From Daphnia carinata (lineage: Eukaryota; Arthropoda; Branchiopoda; Diplostraca; Daphniidae), in contig NC_081339.1 of NCBI RefSeq assembly GCF_022539665.2, positions 6,004,017-6,068,016 of the forward strand: a DNA stretch of 64,000 nt. Direction: 5' to 3'. The position numbers and the translations under genes were made by a program. Position 1 is the first letter of the stretch. Each line of letters opens with the position of its first letter. This document shows, piece after piece, positions 1-12,754 of the stretch. The notes under the pieces are model-generated. The model made no database searches. It saw only the letters and a list, made by a program, of their open reading frames with translations, and was not told where the DNA came from.

Positions 1-174
1 GTTTGGCATGAAAATATATAAGTGAACAAATATTCTCATATCAAATTATAAGTATTTGTGTAGGTTTTCTTTGGGCTTTAGTCACCATGTACATTTTTTA
101 TTTTATGTCATGTGTGTATAGAACACATGATGTCGGTAACCCTTTGTTTTGTGTTTTGTTGAAACTTTCCTATG

Positions 175-720
175 TCATTTTCAAGTGAGATTTTTATTTG
201 TTTTTAGGTAGCTGTATTGATGTGTAATGAATGGTGGTTGCAGGTATTGAGAGCCATTCCTTTATATAATACCTTTCCATTTTTATTGCTTTAATTTTTG
301 TCATTTTAGCCGCTGAATATAGCTGGAACAGAACATGCTGGAATTTTAGCATCAGAACATCTGGCTGGTTGGATGATTAAACATCCCTCTGTGTGGACAC
401 AAACATTGTGTCTATTTTTCATCTGTAGATTATTTGTGGGATAATAACTTTGTCACCAATATTGTGACTTTGAAAACTAGCAGTTGAACAGCCTTTCACT
501 TCCAAATATAAAGGCATAAGTAAATTGCTATGTTTTATTACAGGCTGACCAGAATTACAAACACATTGTCGCAGCAGTCTTTCAGTGCTCAGATTAATTT
601 GGCTTAGCATAACATTACTTCGGAAGCACAGGTCTGTTTTAAATTCATAAGTCAGTTTGAAAGGGAAAGGTAAGATAAATTTTTTTTTTTTCATTTCCTT
701 CGTTGAATTTCAGCACTTCA
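175..720 (+). pseudogene. HP1-like gene fragment, 3' part (left outer copy)
   Basis: This stretch is closely related to 6,340-6,740 on the same strand and, inverted, to 20,200-20,600 and 21,890-22,290. It contains the downstream exon-like blocks of the HP1-like unit, for example a block beginning GCTGACCAGAATTACAAACA after a TTACAG acceptor-like site near 542. The chromodomain-encoding part is absent here; it may be lost or lie left of position 1. Frames are interrupted by stops, so I read it as a remnant. Its identity rests on its similarity to the better-preserved copies. Confidence 0.4.
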
Positions 721-1469
721 CATAAACGAGAAAGTTGTATCAAACATCAAAGGATTTGCGCTCAAACTGAAAGTAATCCATATTTAATTGTTTTTACATT
801 ACTCTTAAATTTCTGATGCTCTCCCTCTTATTTAGGGTTTATTCGTTTTCTCTTTATGGGTGTTTTTCCCCAATTGCTTCGCTATTAATTATTAACAACC
901 TTATGTTGTCGTATAGTTTAACTAGAAGTTTTCTTCATAAACAAGGATGTATTGAGAAATTTCTTGTTCCTCCAAAGCGGTCGGTTTGCTTATGCAGAAC
1001 TTGTGAAACAGTACAAGTGGCCAGCACCATAACATATGGCAAGTAAAACTAAAATCACAAATACCACGGGTACTTGACCTTTTGCCACTCGAGGAAAGAA
1101 ACCTTCCAAGACAAGATTTTTCCCCCCTAATTTTTTTAGGCTATTGTCTTTCTGTTGGAAACACACGAGAAGTGATCTAATGTCAACAGGTAAAATGATT
1201 TAATTTAAATTACTTTGTTGACGATTAATATAGTTTTTTTTGTAAGGAACGTGTGATTATTGTTACATCAAATATGCAGAAACTGGTGAGCTTTACGACT
1301 GGCTGCTAACCACTCATCTTGAGTATTTGATTTCATACAACTGTCAGATTGTGTAAAAACTTTATTTTTTCAGCTTCAGAAATCTTTTTATTAATCAGAA
1401 AATTTTTACTTACAATCAAGTTACAAAAAGCAAATCAAGTTCTGTGACAATCGTAACAAGTTTAAACGG

Positions 1470-1640
1470 GGCGCCAAACACTGACATCTAGCGGGGGAAA
1501 GCGAGGTAAATTATACGCCATCTGGCGGGGGTAATCGAGACAAGTGGGACGCCATCTAGTGGGGAGTTAAAATGTAAATAGTACGCCATCTAGTGGTGAA
1601 ATGCGGCAAATGATACCCCATCAAGTGGTCAGTAACACAG
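1470..1640 (-). repeat. Tandem CTCF-like motif array, left arm
   Basis: Units spaced about 30-35 bp contain CGCCATCTAGTGG or close variants near 1,485, 1,519, 1,550 and 1,583, with a decayed unit near 1,617. On the minus strand the core reads CCACTAGATGGC, which fits the known animal CTCF core CCASYAGRKGGC. Variants near 1,485 and 1,519 carry changes in the middle. A matching array in opposite orientation lies at 21,580-21,800. The motif match is visible; CTCF binding is inference, and a plain minisatellite is the alternative. Confidence 0.5.
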
Positions 1641-4600
1641 CTTGTATTGAATTTAGTCTCACGAAAATGTGACAGCAAAACAAAACAAAAAATAATGATT
1701 TTCTTATGGTCTAAACCTTTTTGTTTCACGGTTTGCAAGGAAAGGACTCGGAAATGGAATTTATATCACTGTCCATGTTCAAGAACCATTTGTTTAGCAC
1801 CAGTAGGTAAGAAATTTGTATTATGTAATTTTTTTTTTGCTAGGGTTTGCTGAGTGAGCTTGCAGTTTTATAAAGTTATTCAAGATAACTGCAAATGGTA
1901 GTCTCATAATCAGAAGAATTTTGTCCGACATCTTTACTACGTGAACGTTTGTCATCTTTACTATGTTAACCTTAAAAGGCCTTGTTATACCAAAGGGCGC
2001 CCAATGGAGAAACTGTGCATCATTAACGATGCAAGTAGTTCACATTTACAACTCAATTGTTTATGTTTAAATTTGATTGTATTTTCTTTTATTCATAATC
2101 ATTGATTCTAACAGCCTGGTTGCAAGCTTTTAGCCATTGTGTTGCAATGAATGTATTTATAATCCAGTCTTCAACACTCACAAATGCCAAGGTACACAGT
2201 TGTTTCTAAGCTGAGAGGTTTAATCTGACAATGATTTGGTCAATATTTTAATGTTTGATGTAAGTACCAGTGTAGATGTATTCTTGTTAGAAATAATCTT
2301 GATGTCCTAAATGTGCTATTCTTGAGTGAAAATGTTATTGTACGAAGCTTATCAATTATTTTTTATTTATTCGAATTTAGCAACCACCTTTCGATACTCA
2401 AAAGCGAGGACCGAATGGCACCTTCACTTGGACTGGATCGGACCGTTATTTGGTCAAATGGCTAGCAGCAAAACTAAACTTTACATAGGTTGAACTTAAT
2501 TTGTCTGCTTATTTGTTGTTTGTTATTATAAAAAACTAACCTCTTTATTCCACAGGTAATCGTTCGTGCTAATTAATCAAACTTTTGCGAATATGTTCGG
2601 GACGCATGAGGGTTTGTTTTATCAACTCTTAAATAATGAGGTAGCGGAAAAATGGTTTATGCATTGATTTTCAGCAGATAACTTATATGTGTATCATGTT
2701 TTTTTATTTTTAAATTCTGTAAGGGTATCGATGGCGTGGCGAACTCTTTCTACTTAACGATGGATCGTGTAGCAAGGATGGACTATACTTTCCTGAGATG
2801 GGGGGATGCATTTAGCCTTGTTGTGCCATGTATCAACGGAATGTGAAGAACACTGAGTCTGTCTACCATTGATTCAGAATCAAACAGCCAACCCAAAGAA
2901 GTAAGCAATATTTCACAGCAAAGAAGTCTTTTTACATCATTTGGATTTCATATGATCTATGTGACTGATGAACATCATGACGAATCAAGGTGATAATCAA
3001 GTTTTTTTTTACACTTAAGAAATTTTGGTTTAATTCTAGGCATTGGTACTGGACTTAGATTCTTGACATTTTTGGTTGAACAGATTTATTCAAACTACAA
3101 GAAGCATAGACATCGTTAGTTGGCGTTAAATTAAAAAAAAAAAACAATACTTCAGTTTGATGGTAAGCTTGATTAGTGGATAATCCAATACTAACTTTTC
3201 TTACATTTTGAATGTAAGCATGAATGTAGGAGAGAAGTAGCGTTAGTAGTGAAGCTTAGTTTCATTTCTTGAAAATTTCACTATCTGCTGCAAAATGAAG
3301 ATGTAGAAATGTGTTGTTTTTCTTTCTTTTTCAGCATCTGTGTTGAATTCCCCCATCTGTCGTCATCGTCAATAATAAGCGTCAATCGTCAATCTTAACT
3401 AATAGTTTAACAACTATTTTCCTGACTTTTTTTATTCAATACTAAGTTATTAACGGGTTTATTCCTGTTTACCATATTAAATTTTTATCAAATTATTTAA
3501 GTGTTTTAAGTGCTAACTTTAAGAGTGGAAAATGCCCTAAAACATATCCCCGACATTTTAACGTTAAATTGTATGTTAGCACCAAATAATAATATTTAAC
3601 AGTATTAAGCGTCAAATAAAATATGAGTAACAACTTTGTATCAGGAATTTCTCTGCTGACGGTCCCCCAAACACTATAGCCACCTATTGGTACGATATTC
3701 AGTTTTCTAATCATTCAAATGCCTTAAGGTACACGTGTAAAAGATGATAATTTTCGTAATCCTTGCTTAATTTAGTTTAAAATACATTATTCCGATTCGA
3801 AATTGAACGCTGATTACGAATATCGGCTTTGTTTTGACATTTTACTTAACAAAATGGAGAAAAACGAAGAAAAGGACCGTGGGAAAATTGCCTCCAAAAC
3901 CGTCAAAAATTGACCATCGTTGGAATTGCTTGAAAATGACAGAATATACTCACAATTTCATGCTGATTCCGAGAAAATTTTTATTTTTTTCGTAACATCA
4001 ACTGTTTTGGAAATACACCGAATTTAAAAACTACTGGCGCGCCAGTACGCTACAGCGCTAGCGTGACACATCAAAGTTATTCAATCCTATGTATTTCCAT
4101 ATGTTATTTTCACTAGTCACACTTGTTGCATTGTTTTACATGAGAAGAAGCAATACAGTCCCCATGGTGTCGGGCTTATATATTTTGTCGGTCTTATTTT
4201 CAAGCCCTAACTTCTTGAACATCGGGAGCCGTTGAGTGAAATATAACTGGATACCTTACCAGTAGATGGCTATACTGTTTGATGGGTCGTCTGTCAGTAT
4301 AAATTCATTGTTCATCGTGCTGGTGCGTCAACATTAGGTTGAGAAAAGTCGGGATTAATTTGTCAAGCTTAGTTTGTCGGGCTAATTTTTAAGCCTATTT
4401 TCTTGCATAGCGACAGCTTTTAAGTGAAGTCAAACTTGATTCCAAATTCTTTACCAATAGATGGCTACACTGTTTGGTGTGTCGTCTGCGGTATAAATTC
4501 AAGGTTTGTGACAACCTCGCCAAATTCAAGATCAGGGATTTGGTATTAAATTTCTTCTGGAAATCAGGACTTCACAAACGCTGCTAATTTAAGTCAAAAT

Positions 4601-5084
4601 CACCTCATCTTCCCAAGCAATTTCCCGGTGCCAATTTCGGTCTCCTAGGACGACCCGCTCTCGATATGGCAACGCCACACGGGAGGCACCTTAAAAAAAG
4701 GAAAAAGAAAAGAAAAGGTTTACCAAATGTAAGCTTGCAGCATTTTTGTTATGCTGGCATGTAATCTAAGTTTTGTAATTTTAGGTGATGTCATTCGCGT
4801 TACGTTTAAGTCAAGATCTACTCTACAATGGGATAAATTCTTCGTCGAATCTCCTAGAGCTATGTGTTGCAGTGTCATTCTAATAGTAAAATATCTATTC
4901 AATTTTAAATAACTTTTTAATTTCCTTCTCTGTGTTGGCAGTGATGTGATAGTACTGGTTTGTGGGGTTATCTAGTGACAAACCTTTTGCATTTTCCCAT
5001 CCAGTCCACTGAGATTAGCAGTGGTCAAATAAAAGCTCTACTCTTCACTAAGAGACCAGTAGAAAATGTCACAGTCATCCCGTG

Positions 5085-5165
5085 AATGGCCCGTTCCAGG
5101 CATTGGGGAGAGTGGTGAGCCCTGGATCACAGCCAATCTGCTCTTTAGTGCCGGCTACTGCTAAT
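5085..5165 (-). repeat. Dispersed repeat, copy 1
   Basis: The reverse complement of this block matches 23,030-23,125. Shared landmarks are AGTAGCCGGCA, GATTGGCTGTGATCC and CAATGCCTGGAA/CATGCCTGGAA, with small indels. The relation is inverted, so the second copy may be the outermost right-arm partner or an independent insertion of a repeat family. Confidence 0.6.
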
Positions 5166-5769
5166 GTTTTGCAAAAACAATAATCACATATACATATTTC
5201 AACTGTATTGCTAAGATTGTTGATGCTTAAATTTCTATTTACATTCAGGAGTAGCATGTTAGTAATGTGAAATAACCTACATGATGTTCGGATGAATACC
5301 AGCAATGATGAAAACTAGCAGATGCAATGAACACAGTATGGTACTATAATATTTTTAATAATTAGTGATACTTAATTTTCAATTCCTCATTTGATGTAGT
5401 TTGAGAGGCAGCCAGAGTAAACACTTGAGCACCTACTCACACACGGACTGGAAAATGGTCGTTTTCTAAAGAAATGGAATACTATTGGTAACAGTTTTGT
5501 TTAATTAAGATTTAGTGGGCTAAGATAGATTTAGAACTAATTTAATCGAAGTTGATATCCTCTTAGTTTCTACAATTAAAGAAGGCAATGAAGCTAGTTA
5601 GTATAAATTCAACTTACCTGCAGGTGGATCGATCCACGACGGTGTTATAGTTGTGGTACATTTGTGTAGGTAAGACTGTACGAATGTGAATATTTTGCAT
5701 CCTCTACCACAGTAAAACAAATGTTAAACTAATATAGGTTATATATATAGGTATATTTGTCATTCCTGA

Positions 5770-6830
5770 AATAATGAAGGAAAAAAGGTGTCAAATCAGG
5801 CTTCATCTCCGCTCAGTGACATGGACGATGAAGAATACAATGTTGGGAAAATTCTCAGTCTAAGGTTAGTTTGGAAATTTATCTAACTTTAAAATGTTAA
5901 CATGAATTGACCGTCTTGTGATTATAACTGAATCTGAAATATATTAGGAAAATGATGGTGAAATTTGGTATTTGCTGATATGGATTGGCGTTCCAAACAG
6001 TGACAATACTTTGGAACCCAAGAAAATCTTTGTTGTAATAATTTGATTGTAGCATTCGAAAGCAAATTTCTACCGTTGAATGAAAATCCTGAAGACAAGC
6101 TAAGCCAAGAGAAGAAAATTGTGAAGAAAGAAGAACTAAAGCACAGGTTTGTTTCAAATTCTTAACTTGACGCAATGAACATCAATATGGTCAGTAAATC
6201 TATAGTTTTCTACATGTCATTATGGATACCCAGTCTTACAACAGGATTTGATCGAAAGGTGGAGGTGGAGACAATTTTTTGAGTGAGCGATGATGGTGAA
6301 GAAACTATATAGGCAACCATTTTGTTTTGTTAAAACTTCATATCATTTTCAAGTGAGATTTTTTTTTTTTTTTTTAGATAGTTGGAGGGTTGTGTAAAGA
6401 ATGGTGGTTGTAGGGCAGGAGAGTCATTCTTTTATATAATCCTGTTACATTTTATTATAAATAGTCTTTTTAGCCACTGAATGTAGCTGGGACATGAAAT
6501 ATTGGAATTGTAGTGGCAGGACATTTTGCATGCCATGTCTAGTTTTATTTATATTCTACACATTCATTTCTATATTTAGTTGTAATATTACAAGTAAATT
6601 GTTATGTTTTATTACAGGCTGACCAGAATAACAAACACATTGTCGCAGCAGTTTTCAGCTATCTTTGTTTTTCAGTGCTCAGAATAATTTGGCTTACATA
6701 ACAGGACTTCGGTAGCACAGGTATGTTTTAAATTCTTAACTAGGAACAATGAACATCAAAGATGAGTAAATTTATAGTTATCTACATGTCATTATAGATT
6801 CCCAGTCTTCCAACAGGATTTGATTAAAAT
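5770..6830 (+). pseudogene. HP1-like chromodomain/chromoshadow pseudogene (left inner copy)
   Basis: Three exon-like blocks can be read. Block 1 (about 5,776-5,864) ends in SDMDDEEYNVGKILSLR before a GTTAGT donor. Block 2 (from about 5,953 after a TATTAG) reads ENDGEIWYLLIWIGVPNSDN then TLEPKK. Block 3 (from about 6,234 after ACAACAG) reads GFDRKVEVETIF. This order follows HP1 proteins: an acidic stretch before EEY.V.KIL, the aromatic W-Y-L-L-I-W and NT.EP core of the chromodomain, then the start of a chromoshadow domain. In-frame stops follow block 2 (near 6,040) and interrupt block 3, and a 2-nt length difference from the right inner copy shifts the frame. It is therefore broken. Two further copies lie inverted on the right arm. 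Confidence 0.6.
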
Positions 6831-6917
6831 GGAAGTATGAACCTGTTCATTTTTATTGTTATAAATTTTGAATTTGACAGGAAATATTGCAACGTTGATA
6901 GCTGGTAGGATAATGAT

Positions 6918-7734
6918 GGGTCAGCGTAAAATGCGGACTGCGGACTGGAAAAACTGCGGACTTTTACCTGCGGACTGTCACAAAATTTTTGAAAAAAATA
7001 CTCGCGGACCTCAGGGTAAAATGCGGACCGTTTCGTACGTGTAACGTTGAAAGTTGCGGAACGGGTAGGATAAATAGCGGACTGGTATTTTGCGGACTTA
7101 AATTGCAATACCCATTGCCTACGCGGGCCCCATTACGATACCCTTGATATCGGTATTTAAATTATTAAATAGTAAAATAAGAAACTTAATTATAATGAAG
7201 TCAACATACTGTTTATTAGAAATACGAAAATAAAGAGTAATTTCTATCTCAGGGTAATTTATTAACTGATAAACACATTTGACACAAATATGGTTGGTTC
7301 ATCACAAAGTAAAAATTTTCTTTCTTTGATATACGGTCATCTAATTAAAACTAAAATTTTACAGCCATCCTTGTATTTAAATAGCGCTTCATCACTTGTT
7401 GATAATTTCCCCCTAAAAACATGTTGCATAATCAAAACACGCTCATAAACGTGATATCTTTATTGTGAAATGTAAAATTTTAATTAGTTTTCCTCAATTA
7501 AAATTTTGCCAATTACCCTGATAACTAATTTGATCTCTTCGCATTTCTGTCTGCTCAGGCGTATCCCATAAGTATCCCATATGCTATGCTGTATTCCCGG
7601 AAAATACGCGGATTGCGGACCGTTGTGGTATGGATAAACTGCAGACTACCATAAAAATTTTTGTGACAGTCCGCAGGTAAAAGTGCGCAGTTTTTCCAGT
7701 CCGCAGTCCGCGTCCGCATTTTACGCTGACCCGT
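6918..7734. mobile_element. Non-autonomous DNA transposon with terminal inverted repeats
   Basis: The left end (GGGTCAGCGTAAAATGCGGA, from 6,918) is repeated in reverse complement at the right end (to 7,734). The inverted match extends about 75 bp inward through GGACTGGAAAAACTGCG and TTTTACCTGCGGACTGTCAC. The direct repeat ATAATGAT flanks both ends (6,910-6,917 and 7,735-7,742), an 8-bp target-site duplication. The right end carries two extra bases (GT) inside the duplication. No transposase frame is present. Eight-bp duplications are typical of hAT and P-type superfamilies; I cannot choose between them. Confidence 0.75.
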
Positions 7735-8479
7735 ATAATGATTTTGTTTGTGTACCTCAATAATCACGAGTAAATTATTTTTGGGTAACTATAATTTAAT
7801 TATTTATCTGTATAAATTATTATTGATGTATATAAATTTTATTAATCTATAAATATTTAGTTGTTTCCAAGTGCCTAAAACAAATGAAGAACCTCGGGCA
7901 TTCACAACAAGGGAAAGGGGGGGGGAGAAGAAAAAGAATCTAAAAGATCAGTAGCTCTTTCACCTGCACGCGGTGCTCTAGTGTAGATTTGTTGCTTGCA
8001 ATCCACGTCTAATAATACTTAGAACTTGCGCACGTGCTCTCAGCTTTCGCAAATTGTAGATTCATCAATTACACACTGCATCAGCACCCGGGTTAGCCTC
8101 TGCACTGGTTTTGTTTAGTTGGGTAGTATGTTAAGTCTAAATTAAATAGATAAACATAGATTAAGTTAAGGATAAGTAGGTCTAAAGCTAAGTTAAGAGT
8201 ACGGCTACTGTAAGTAAGGCGCAAGCATAGTCCACTTCACTTCGTTACTTTTGCACTACACCATCTCAGCCATTTTCTTTCACTATGTTACCCTATTATT
8301 AACTGTAGTCCCTGTTCACAAACCAATTTTCTACAAACAATTGTACATTTCTTCTCTTTCAGGTTTTTTTTCCTCCAATTTAACAGGAATTTGTGTACCT
8401 GATCTTAAAATTAAGAAGAAACTTATTGCTGTTCAAATATTCAAAAATTTCTTTTTTTTTTCTCGCTTCTTTGCAATCA

Positions 8480-10560
8480 CGAGGGCAATCTCCGGGGCCG
8501 AAGAGGACATTGGACAACGAAGATCACCATTGCAGCCAATGGAATATCGCCCTGGGTTTTGAGGTATATATTTCCATATTTAGTATTTTCTTGTGTGATT
8601 TTTTAAATTAATGTTGTGCATCTAGTAGGGCTATATTGCTGAAGAGGACTGGTGAACAGCGAGGGTCACTGCCAAGATCCTAGCCCAAAATTGCAAAGTA
8701 TTTAAAATATTTCAAGTGTCTTACCATGTTCTATGTATTACTCTTTGTATAGGAGGGCTAGCAACACCACCAAGGAGGATTACTGGACCTCGGGGATTGC
8801 TGGTGAAGTTGCCAAAGATTGTCAAGTATTACCTTAACAATCAGATTTATCGCCAAGGTCTGCAAGTTATTAATTTAACAAATTTCAAGTATTAATTGAT
8901 GTTTTGGTTTTTATGTATGTAGGTGGTCAACGATATTAACGAAAAGTATCCCTGGACAACGAGGGTCGACGCCAGTCACCAAGATCATTGCCAAGTATTT
9001 GTCAGGTGTTTACCTTAAACATTTAAATGCCTAAACATATTTGCTTTGTGTCATTTTAGGAGGTTCTTTAGCACCACCAAGGAAGAACATGGCCGCTGGG
9101 TGTTCCATTATTTACTGCCAATGTCTTCAAGGTATAAATTTTAAGTTTCAGATATTAATTGATGTTTTCTTGGTATACATATAGATGGACCCACGACACG
9201 ACCGAGGGGGACACAGAACAACGTGTGTGTGCCACCACACTAATCGCCAAGGCCTGAAAAGTAATAACCTTTAAAGTTTTAGTATAGAACCGTGTGTTGT
9301 TGTGTGTATTTTAGAGGGCTGACAGCACAAATGAGGGAGATTGCTGTATTCCGAGGATCGTTGATGGGGCTACCGGAATTATCGTCAACGACGTCAAGTT
9401 ATTCATTTTCAAGGTCTGTATTTGTTATTTGTGTCTGTTTTTTTTTTTTTTTCAATTTATATAGGGGATATCCACTACACCACCGAAGAGGACCTCTGGA
9501 CAACGAGGGGAATTAAGTAAAGTTTACTTACCAGAATGTTCAGAAGGCACCAGTTGTTATCAGGTTTAGTGTAATAACTTGAAAATTTTAAAGTGTTAAC
9601 CGATTGCCTTTCTGTATGTGTTTCTTTTTTGTATTGCATATAAGTGGGCTCAAGACATAACCGAGGAACATCACTGGACAATTAGGATTATTGCTTACCA
9701 TTACAAGGTACTAACCTTAAAATTTCAAGTGTGTAATCTTGTGTTTTTCTTTTTCTTATGTATATAGACGGCTACAGAGGAGAGATATCTGGCATTGTAG
9801 ATGTTCAGGTCAGCACTTCAAGCCCACAAGAAGGGGGGGGGGGGGAAATAGCTGATGAAAGGGGTGGGTATAGCCAAATCATAATACTATTATCATAATA
9901 CATTTAATACTATTATTTGTGTGTTCAACCAGGCTCCCTGTAATTCCTTTTCACTACCACTATTTTCCATTGAAGTACTGTGGGTTATGGTTTCAACTTC
10001 AATGAGCACGTAAGTTCACTACACCTTTGCACCGTGGTTCTTTTACTGCTTTTGTTAGTTATAATGCACTGGTTAGGGTTGTTTGTATTTAGTTTATGTA
10101 GTCCAGCTTGCATGGGTATCACAATTTGTGTGTGGTTGGTGTATTTTCATTAATACTAACTTTTTGCTTACACTATGATCTTATTGTGATATTGTGTATT
10201 TAGGAGGGCTCTACCAACATCGAAGAAGATGCTGGGCATCTAGGATCGTCGCCATGGATGTTGCAAGTATATGTTAACACATTTAAGTGTTTAATCATGT
10301 TTTTTTATTATGTATTTAGGATGGTCCACATTACTACCGAATAGGACCATAGGACAACAAGGTTCGCCGGCGGGGCTACTCTGATTGTCGCCCAAAATTT
10401 TCAAGTATTAAATTGAAAGTTCTAAGTTCTACACCATGGTTTCACGTTGTTTTTATGTATTTAGGAGGACTCACCGCCGTTGAAGAGCTGGAGCATCGAA
10501 GAGGACCCTGGAGGAATGAGGGTCGCCGTCCCGCCCCGAGATTCATGCCCATTAAGACGG
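8480..10560 (+). repeat. Array of exon-like cassettes (left arm)
   Basis: About thirteen units of 120-180 bp start near 8,497, 8,627, 8,758, 8,923, 9,060, 9,185, 9,314, 9,464, 9,645, 9,767, 10,202, 10,319 and 10,465. Each has a pyrimidine-rich tract ending TATTTAG or TATATAG, then a conserved block related to AGGGCT..CACCACCGAAGAGGA..TGGACAACGAGG, then a CAAGGTA/CAAGTATTA site, then a T-rich spacer. This is the layout of acceptor, short exon, donor and short intron. Several blocks read as related peptides (for example DITEEHHWTIRIIA, IHYTTEEDLWTTRGI, FFSTTKEEHG), but phases do not stay consistent and some units contain stops. It may be a decayed gene with duplicated exons or a spliced non-coding RNA. 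Confidence 0.55.
9830..9846 (+). repeat. Poly-G tract
   Basis: A run of about fourteen G residues follows ACAAGAA in the left arm. The right-arm counterpart near 16,670 has CCACCCTTCTTGTGAG, without a long C run, so this is a local expansion on one arm only. Confidence 0.9.
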
Positions 10561-10919
10561 AAATAAAGATGGTACGGTTGAGTATTGCCAAATTGGCTTT
10601 CTCTTTATTTCGTATTGTGAGTTGTGTGATTGATAGATGTGTTTGCTTCGTTCCATTTTCTCTCATTGTTTTCCCTCAAGCATTTACCTTTCACTGAGCA
10701 CTCAATTGCACTACTCTGCATCCCACGGCTCGTTTACGGCTTGTCTTCGACCTAATGCACCGGGTTGGGATTAGTGGTTTAGTTAGTTACATAGGTTACA
10801 CGCCAAGTATTTGTTTGATGCAGGTTTGCAAACATTTACTTATTTTGTTTTCCTTTTTTAAAAGCACTGTTGTATTTTGAATATTGAATAGGGACTTGAA
10901 AAATAGGAATACTAAAACA

Positions 10920-11060
10920 ATTAATTGCATGTGATCGGGTTGTGTACAACGATTGACAACCCGATAAAATCATCATAAGGTAATAACCCGTTAAACCTGC
11001 CCCAAAAACATATAAACAACCCGCTCAACAAAATCCGACCCGATCGAAGCGGGGCTGTAA
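10920..11060 (+). repeat. Dispersed CCCGATC-rich repeat, copy 1
   Basis: The block contains repeated ACCCGATAAA, AACCCG and CCGACCCGATCG words and an ACATATAAACAACCCG segment. It resembles 23,330-23,460 in the same orientation (CCCCGAAAACATAAACCACC, CGACCCGATC) and more weakly 16,190-16,270. It behaves as a short interspersed family; no coding content was recognised. Confidence 0.5.
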
Positions 11061-12574
11061 ATCTGACAAGTTCTTCTTTAACCAATTCAATGTTTTGCAA
11101 CGCTGTATCATGTCTGCAAAAATGCATATGAAGCTCAGTCTTCTATGCGCAGACAGTTTGTAAGCAAACCAGAAATACCGGTGAATATTTGATAATTTCA
11201 CATTTGGCATTTAATCCAGATTTGATAATTTTAGAATCTTCAGGATGTGTTAGCGAAAGTGGGGGACTATAGTTCATCATGGCGGCGACATTACACCAAC
11301 CTAAATCTTGACCACAGAAGAGAAGTTAAACAAAGTCATAGATATTCTCCTTGATTTTGAAAAACAGACTAGACCTGCGAGTTAAATTTCTGTATCTTTT
11401 TGTATCTTGCTTGATCCTATGCTTTGCTTACAGGTAGATATCATTTCAGCAAGGGGCATCTCGGAATGAATTGCACAGATCAGTTTTGAAACTGGCTGGT
11501 TGTATATCATGGTCAAACACTACAGCATTGTGGCATTCAATGGATGATTATTTAGTCGAGGGTACAGAAGAATTTCATTTCAATTTGGTGTTTAGAAGAA
11601 CTTACTCTGTAAAAAAAAAGTATTGATCTGATTTTTTAAACTTTTTTTTTATATATAAAAATAGGTTGGGTGTTACCTCGACTATGACTTATCAGTGCCA
11701 ACTTAAGCAAGTATTGATTTCTAGGTTAAAGAGGATATAGTGTTATTTAAAGATATTTACTCGGATGTATAATTTTCAGGTGTCAGCCATAGGATAGGAA
11801 CTTTACGTTTGTAGTGTAAGTGGCTGAAGAATGGCTATGATATTCGATAACACAAATGTGAGGCATTAATATTTGTAAACCCGGCTGAACAATGCAAATT
11901 ACATTGCATTAAATATGGAATTTAGCTGCGTGAGGTATAGCAGAAACATATTTATTTCTAAAAATATATGGATATGGTAAATATTAATGTGATGCTTTTT
12001 TTTTTTTTTTTTTACAGATTAATCAGAATATAATTAACTTGAAATCTTTTGTTATTGCACTATTTAACAGTAAAATGGTATAAAACCAGTATTTAAAAAG
12101 AGGGGTTTAATCTAATCTGTATAGTCCTGATCGTTAAAGTGACATGAACTTGTGTCAACATTTGTAGTAGGATATTTCATTGCATAATTCTGTAACAATG
12201 TCATGTTTTAATATCAATAAACAGGTTAAGCTTATCTTGCAAAAATAACTTTGTCTGCCCATAACTTTTCCTTTGTGAACTCTAAAAACTGAATTTCATT
12301 CAAAACTTTGTTTGTTTTTCGTTTGAGTTTTTCACTTTGCGGGTTTTTGCTCGTGAAATCGTTTTATGTTTATTGATGTCAACTTTATGCTTGCGTTTGA
12401 AGAGCGAGTATTTATTTTTTAATGACGTTTATATTGTGATTTAACATCGTGTAGATTAGAAGAACCGATTTATATTTAATTGATTAATTTTTGTATTTTC
12501 AATACCTGGGAAACATTGACACATTGTATTTATTAGAAACACACATTTACACTTTTACACCAATGCAATTTTTA

Positions 12575-12655
12575 GTAATTAAGTGGTATTGAACCCTAAT
12601 CTGCGGCGTAGCTTGCCGATGCTCAACCATTGAGCTACACTCATTTACAATTTCA
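12575..12655 (-). other. tRNA-like sequence, decayed
   Basis: On the minus strand the block reads TAGCTCAATGGTTGAGCATC (D-arm-like, perfect GCTC/GAGC stem), a CGGC..GCCG anticodon-like stem, and GGGTTCAATACC as a T-arm/B-box. It is the mirror copy of 14,645-14,714. The acceptor stem does not pair here, so I call it a decayed tRNA-like element and not a gene. Confidence 0.5.
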
Positions 12656-12754
12656 ATGTTTTATACCTTGAGTCAACGCACGAACATATTGTCTAGTTAA
12701 TATTTTTATCTCATTATACTATATGTCAGTCTGACCATCGTTTGAATATGTATC

